Below, in pieces: positions 60,308 to 64,000 of a stretch of 64,000 bases of DNA. Position 1 is the stretch's first letter. The number at the start of each line of letters is the position of its first letter. The DNA comes from an uncultured Bacteroidales bacterium (GTDB taxonomy: Bacteria; Bacteroidota; Bacteroidia; Bacteroidales; UBA932). The DNA is taken from the NCBI GenBank assembly GCA_944325445.1, contig CALVAG010000004.1, forward strand, positions 62,001-126,000, in the 5' to 3' direction. Below the pieces are notes generated by a model that was not told the DNA's origin, made no database searches, and saw only the letters and a list, made by a program, of their open reading frames with translations. Made by a program: the position numbers and the translations under genes.

Positions 60308-62443
60308 ATGAGAAACAAATTTTTAACAATTATGGCAATCGCACCGGTTCTTTGTACTTCATGCGGCAGCGGCACGGGTGAAAGTGCGGAGATAATATCG
60401 AAACAGACAATAGAGGTTTCCGATGGACAATATACTCCAGAAATAATGCACATGCTCGGAAAGGTGAGCGATTCGCAGCTCTCGCCCGACGGTACAAGGA
60501 TATTGTATGGCGTAACATATACCTCGGTTGAGCAGAACAAGAGCAACAGGGAACTTTTTATAATGAATGCAGACGGCAGCGAAAATCACCGTATTACAAA
60601 TAGTGCGGAGAGCGAGAACAATGCCCGCTGGATTGAGAACGGAGAGAGGATAGCCTTCCTGCGCGGAGGCCAGATATGGGTCGCTGATGCAGACGGCGGC
60701 AATGCAAGGCAGGTCTCCGATGTAAAAAAGGGGGTAGATGCCTTTGAGTTCGCCCCATCTGGAGACAAACTCATTTATATGAGTAACGTAAAGTCTGCAA
60801 CAAAACCCTCTGATCTCTATCCCGACCTGGACAAGTCGGATGCCAGAATCATTACCGGCCTGATGTACCGCCACTGGGACCATTTCGTTGAGGAGATACC
60901 CCATACCTTTGTGGCCCCGTTCGACGGCAGCTCGGTAGGAGAGGGGCACGACATTCTTGACGGCGAGCCGTATGAACTCCCGACCTTGCCCTTCGGCGGA
61001 CTGGAGCAGCTTGCCTGGAGCCCTGATTCTAAATATATTGCATATTCATGCAGGAAACTGACAGGCAAGGAGTATGCCTTCTCTACCAATACGGATATTT
61101 ATCTCTATGATATCCAGACGGGAAGCAGTATAAACCTTACCGAGGGTATGATGGGATACGATACCAATCCTCTCTTTTCGCCCGACGGAAGGTATCTTGC
61201 ATGGCTGAGCATGGAGAGGCCCGGATATGAGGCGGACAAGAACAGGCTCTTTATAATGGATCTGCAAAGCAGGCAGATGAGAGAGCTGTCGGCAGACTAT
61301 AAGTATAATGTTGAAAGCATAACATGGGCTCCTGAATCTGACAAAATCTACTTTACCTCGTGCATAAATGCAGTGGAGGCCATTCTGGAGGTGGATATAG
61401 ATAAGGATTGCACTCTGAAATACAAGCCGGCAAAGGGTGAGAAGACCTCCGACATTCATCTGGGCAACGGTGTGAGAAGAATCACTGCGGAGAACGTGAT
61501 GTCTGATTTTTCTCCCGTACAGGTGATGGCAGGCCGGGGCAAGCTTCTTGCAACATATACTTCGATGCTCCATCCGGCCGAGATTGTGACCGTGGATATT
61601 GCAGACGGGGCTGTGACCCAGCTTTCGTTCGAAAACAGCGAAACGCTCGAAAAGCTCAAGGCCCCGACAATGGAAGAGCGTTGGATAACAACCGTAGACG
61701 GCAAGCAGATGCATGAATGGGTGCTCTATCCGCCCGAATTCGACAAGAGCAAAAAATATCCGGCCATTCTAATCTGTCTCGGAGGGCCGCAGGGAACGGC
61801 AAGCCAGGGCTGGTCTACAAGGTGGAACTACAGGCTTATTGCATCGCAAGGCTATATTGTCGTAATTCCCAACAGGCGCGGCACTTCGGCTTTCGGCCAG
61901 CAGTGGTGCGAGCAGATTTCCGGTGATTACATAGGATTGAACATGCAGGATTACCTGAAAGCGGCGGATGAGATAAGGAAAGAGCCCTATGTGGGGAAGA
62001 TTGCCGCAGCGGGGGCAAGTTACGGAGGATATTCGATATACAATCTGGCCGGAATACATGAAGGCCGGTTCTCAGCCTTTTTGGCGCATGCAGGAATTTT
62101 CAACCAGGAGCACATGTACATGACCACGGAGGAGATGTGGTTTCCTACATGGGATAACGGCGGCGCCCCCTGGGACAGGAATCCTGTAGCGGAGAGACAT
62201 TATAAAAATTCTCCGCACAAATTAATAAGGAAATGGGACACCCCTATATTAATTACGCACGGAGAATTGGATTACAGAGTGCCTGTAGAGCAGGGAATGG
62301 CTGCATTCAATGCTGCCCAGATGATGGGCGTTCCGTCTGAAATGCTTCTCTTCCCCGACGAGAACCACTGGATAAACAAACCGCAGAACTCGATTCTCTG
62401 GAACAGGTATTTCTTTAATTGGATTGAGAAGTATTGCCGTTAA
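60308..62443 (+). CDS. S9-family prolyl oligopeptidase / acylaminoacyl peptidase-like, lipoprotein
   Basis: 711 residues with a lipoprotein signal (VLCTSC, lipid Cys 19). Residues ~55-420 form a WD40/Dpp-like beta-propeller (repeats such as QLSPDGTRILYGVTYT, LAWSPDSKYIAYSC, FSPDGRYLAWLSM). The C-terminal alpha/beta hydrolase has Ser571 in AAGASYGGYSIYNL, with Asp in HGELDYRVPVEQG and His in PDENHWINKP. It cleaves dipeptides or short peptides. Its 3' end overlaps the convergent next gene by 29 bases. Confidence 0.93.
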   Translation: MRNKFLTIMAIAPVLCTSCGSGTGESAEIISKQTIEVSDGQYTPEIMHMLGKVSDSQLSPDGTRILYGVTYTSVEQNKSNRELFIMNADGSENHRITNSAESENNARWIENGERIAFLRGGQIWVADADGGNARQVSDVKKGVDAFEFAPSGDKLIYMSNVKSATKPSDLYPDLDKSDARIITGLMYRHWDHFVEEIPHTFVAPFDGSSVGEGHDILDGEPYELPTLPFGGLEQLAWSPDSKYIAYSCRKLTGKEYAFSTNTDIYLYDIQTGSSINLTEGMMGYDTNPLFSPDGRYLAWLSMERPGYEADKNRLFIMDLQSRQMRELSADYKYNVESITWAPESDKIYFTSCINAVEAILEVDIDKDCTLKYKPAKGEKTSDIHLGNGVRRITAENVMSDFSPVQVMAGRGKLLATYTSMLHPAEIVTVDIADGAVTQLSFENSETLEKLKAPTMEERWITTVDGKQMHEWVLYPPEFDKSKKYPAILICLGGPQGTASQGWSTRWNYRLIASQGYIVVIPNRRGTSAFGQQWCEQISGDYIGLNMQDYLKAADEIRKEPYVGKIAAAGASYGGYSIYNLAGIHEGRFSAFLAHAGIFNQEHMYMTTEEMWFPTWDNGGAPWDRNPVAERHYKNSPHKLIRKWDTPILITHGELDYRVPVEQGMAAFNAAQMMGVPSEMLLFPDENHWINKPQNSILWNRYFFNWIEKYCR

Positions 62444-62915
62444 GGGTTATGACCTTAGGCTCTTCCACCGGTACATATTCATGAGGAATATAGGTCTGCA
62501 TCTGCATGACTATGAATTCTTTTGAGGGCGTAGCGTAAACTATTGCCCTCATATTCGTACTGCCGCTTCTGATGAGTTTTACCAGATTGAGGTCGCCCGA
62601 TTCCACTGCTGCATATACGGCCTTTTTGTCTTTTGCATCGAAGTAGTAGATATGCTCCTTTACCTCTTCGTTTGTAGGTGTATAGCAGAGGAATTTTTTA
62701 GGTCTGAAAATTCCTGCCAGCCCTATGATCAGGAATATTATTCCAAGGAATATTATGGCAAAACTTGCACTCGAATTCATTGTTATTGCAAAGGTTGCGG
62801 CTATTGCGCATGCGCCTATAACGGCATAGAGGTAAGATAATGCAGATGTCCTGTTTTTTTTGGATATATTGCTGTTCTCTTCGATTGAAGATTCTATGTT
62901 TTTAAAATCGCTCAT
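62415..62915 (-). CDS. Two-helix membrane protein, unknown function
   Basis: 166 residues from ATG 62915 (MSDFKNIESSIEENSNISK). Two adjacent membrane helices (SALSYLYAVIGACAIAATFAI and FAIIFLGIIFLIIGLAGIF, about 25-68), then a soluble ~95-residue region (YFDAKDKKAVYAAVESGDLNLVKLIRSG). The AVESGDLNLVKLI piece resembles an ankyrin-like half-helix but only one is present. No family recognised. Convergent with the S9 gene (29 bp overlap). Confidence 0.7.
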   Translation of the reverse strand: MSDFKNIESSIEENSNISKKNRTSALSYLYAVIGACAIAATFAITMNSSASFAIIFLGIIFLIIGLAGIFRPKKFLCYTPTNEEVKEHIYYFDAKDKKAVYAAVESGDLNLVKLIRSGSTNMRAIVYATPSKEFIVMQMQTYIPHEYVPVEEPKVITLNGNTSQSN

Positions 62916-63039
62916 GATAAATATTTTTAATGTTGAATTTTTATACTCCAGTCTTAAACCGTACATGACGGCACACTACACTGTCGTTCTTATAAAATAT
63001 TGAACTTAAGTGTTTGGCTATACTTTGTCAGAAGTATAA

Positions 63040-63441
63040 TCAACAGCGGATTTTACCAAGCGAAATTATGTAATAGTCCGATGATATTTCATGCAGCATG
63101 GCAGTTACCGAGATATCCCAGATTCTGATATTTTTGGATATTGAAGATACCGCCGCCACGCTCTTTTTATAGATAATCTGTTTTCCCGAATCGGGGGCTT
63201 TTCTGAATGTGAGATTCTGATAATTGTTCTTCTGGCCTGCATTATTGCCGAATTGGGGAGCCATGAAATTGTCGCTCTTTATACATTCGGCCAATATCTT
63301 TTCCGTATCATGGATATATCCGGTATCTTTAGGCATGACAGATATAGAAGACTCCTGAGCCAGGATCTCATCGGCAGAGGAGTATTCGTTTACCGTATAT
63401 GCGGCAAGAATACAGAATAATATGCAGAATATTCTTGTCAT
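63040..63441 (-). CDS. Small exported protein, unknown function
   Basis: 133 residues from ATG 63441 (MTRIFCILFCILAAYTVNEY...). The first ~20 are a hydrophobic signal peptide or anchor. The rest, from ESSISVMPKD to IISLGKIRC, contains no domain I recognise. It overlaps the cysS stop by four bases (63438-63441), so it is translated with cysS. An ATG three codons earlier (63450) is possible. Confidence 0.6.
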   Translation of the reverse strand: MTRIFCILFCILAAYTVNEYSSADEILAQESSISVMPKDTGYIHDTEKILAECIKSDNFMAPQFGNNAGQKNNYQNLTFRKAPDSGKQIIYKKSVAAVSSISKNIRIWDISVTAMLHEISSDYYIISLGKIRC

Positions 63442-64000
63442 AGAGTCCACTCCGCACCCTCTTTGGTGTCTTTTACTGTGATTCCTATCTCCTTAAGCCG
63501 GTCTCTTATGAAGTCCGATTTTGCCCAGTCCTTTTCGGCCTTGGCTTTTGCCCTCTCTTGAAGAACCATCTCCATAAGCCCGTCTATGACTCCTTTTTCC
63601 CCTGCGGAATCGGAATAGTTTTCATCGATTATGCCGAGGATATCTGTAAGAACGGTTGTAAAGAGTTCATCGAGAAGATTCTTATCCTTTTCCGTAATGC
63701 CCTTCTTACCCTCTTTTACGGTATTTATGAGTCTGACTGCCTCAAACAGATAAGACAATGCGACCGGAGTGTTCAAATCATCGCATAAAGCGGTGTAGAT
63801 ATTTTCCTTAAGCTCTTTGAGTTCGTCTGAAACGTCAGTGCCGGGAGCTTCGGTTTTCAGATGTTTGAGATCAGATGCGGCCTGAAGCATCCTTTTCATG
63901 CCCTTTTCTGCGGCCTGCAGAGCCTCGTTGCTGAAATCCAATGTACTTCTGTAGTGAGCCTGCAAGATGAAAAACCTTATTGTCATCGGAGAATAGGCCT
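63438..64000 (-). CDS. cysS: Cysteinyl-tRNA synthetase, C-terminal part, cut by window edge
   Basis: Charges tRNA-Cys. 187 residues are visible, the C-terminal part, entering at ..[24 protein letters not shown] (the conserved [23 protein letters not shown] region of class I CysRS), through the DALR_2 domain [20 protein letters not shown] and the tail [26 protein letters not shown]. The catalytic HIGH and KMSKS sites lie beyond base 64000. Stop overlaps the following gene by four bases. Confidence 0.95.
   Translation of the reverse strand, partial: [186 protein letters not shown]

Noticed and set aside
1..64000. CRISPR array, insertion sequence, prophage, integrative element or SusC/SusD locus
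   Set aside because: No direct-repeat array, transposase, integrase or TonB-dependent receptor was seen anywhere in the window.

Overview
The window looks like chromosome of a Bacteroidales bacterium (phylum Bacteroidota), of gut or oral type. The evidence: nearly every promoter region carries the Bacteroidota -7 box TAnnTTTG; Shine-Dalgarno sites are mostly weak or missing; and many families are typical of the group (GH77 with N-terminal starch-binding domains, TGS-nucleoside kinase, DUF1343/NamZ, DUF4923, DUF5009, an ECF sigma factor next to a beta-barrel protein, lipoproteins with Bacteroidota-style signal peptides). Isoleucine is strongly biased to ATA and arginine to AGG/AGA, which may help place the genome. 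I see no phage, insertion sequence, CRISPR array or rRNA.

Layout. 1-3314 (-): panC-panD-flippase-malQ; malQ runs off the left edge. 3447-10444 (+): PfkB kinase, rmlA-rmlB, then a block wbpB-wbpE-wbpD-wbpA that makes UDP-2,3-diacetamido-2,3-dideoxyglucuronic acid. 10456-12366: lipoprotein hydrolase and deoxynucleoside kinase (-). 12366-18557 (+): MBL hydrolase, MltD-like transglycosylase, uvrA, TGS-nucleoside kinase. 18595-21551 (-): TPR protein and EnvC-like protein. 21640-23443 (+): ECF sigma factor and an unusual membrane-anchored beta-barrel protein. 23530-26645 (-): bcp, waaA-namZ. 26713-28036 (+): two damaged genes (DUF4923, BASS transporter). 28059-29551 (+): mlaE-mlaF. 29548-33907: tsaE, a thioesterase, yifB, a phosphoesterase and a DUF5009 membrane acyltransferase. 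33907-39067: rsmE (+), and a minus-strand operon small TM protein-mutL-rhomboid-EEP nuclease-tsaC. 39140-39875 (+): ispF, tRNA-Gln, tRNA-Met, strong terminator. 40076-45834 (+): RND tripartite efflux operon. 45892-52673: NifX-like protein, a 64-aa protein, ModF-like ABC ATPase, PatB-like lyase, UmuD'-like protein, UmuC, SLC13 permease. 52765-57774 (+): M13 peptidase, FKBP isomerase, GH3 glycosidase. 57777-58330 (-): a wrecked toxin-antitoxin pair. 58490-60220 (-): NifU-like scaffold plus GGGtGRT protein. 60308-62443 (+): S9 peptidase. 62415-64000 (-): two hypothetical proteins and the C-terminal part of cysS.

Most notable: (i) the UmuD homologue before umuC starts where processed UmuD' would start, and has lost both catalytic residues (Ser to Ala, Lys to Arg), so it appears to be a pre-activated form that needs no self-cleavage; (ii) the NifU-like/GGGtGRT pair is a strongly linked two-gene module of unknown function; (iii) the WbpABDE block may supply the diamino-glucuronate sugar used by type IX secretion in relatives; (iv) an ECF sigma factor overlaps a gene for a protein with an inner-membrane segment and an outer-membrane-type barrel; (v) four genes in two places carry deletions or truncations (DUF4923, BASS, toxin, antitoxin), either real decay or assembly errors.

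All calls come from reading the sequence and recalling families; no database search was run. No gene-free stretch exceeds about 300 bases.
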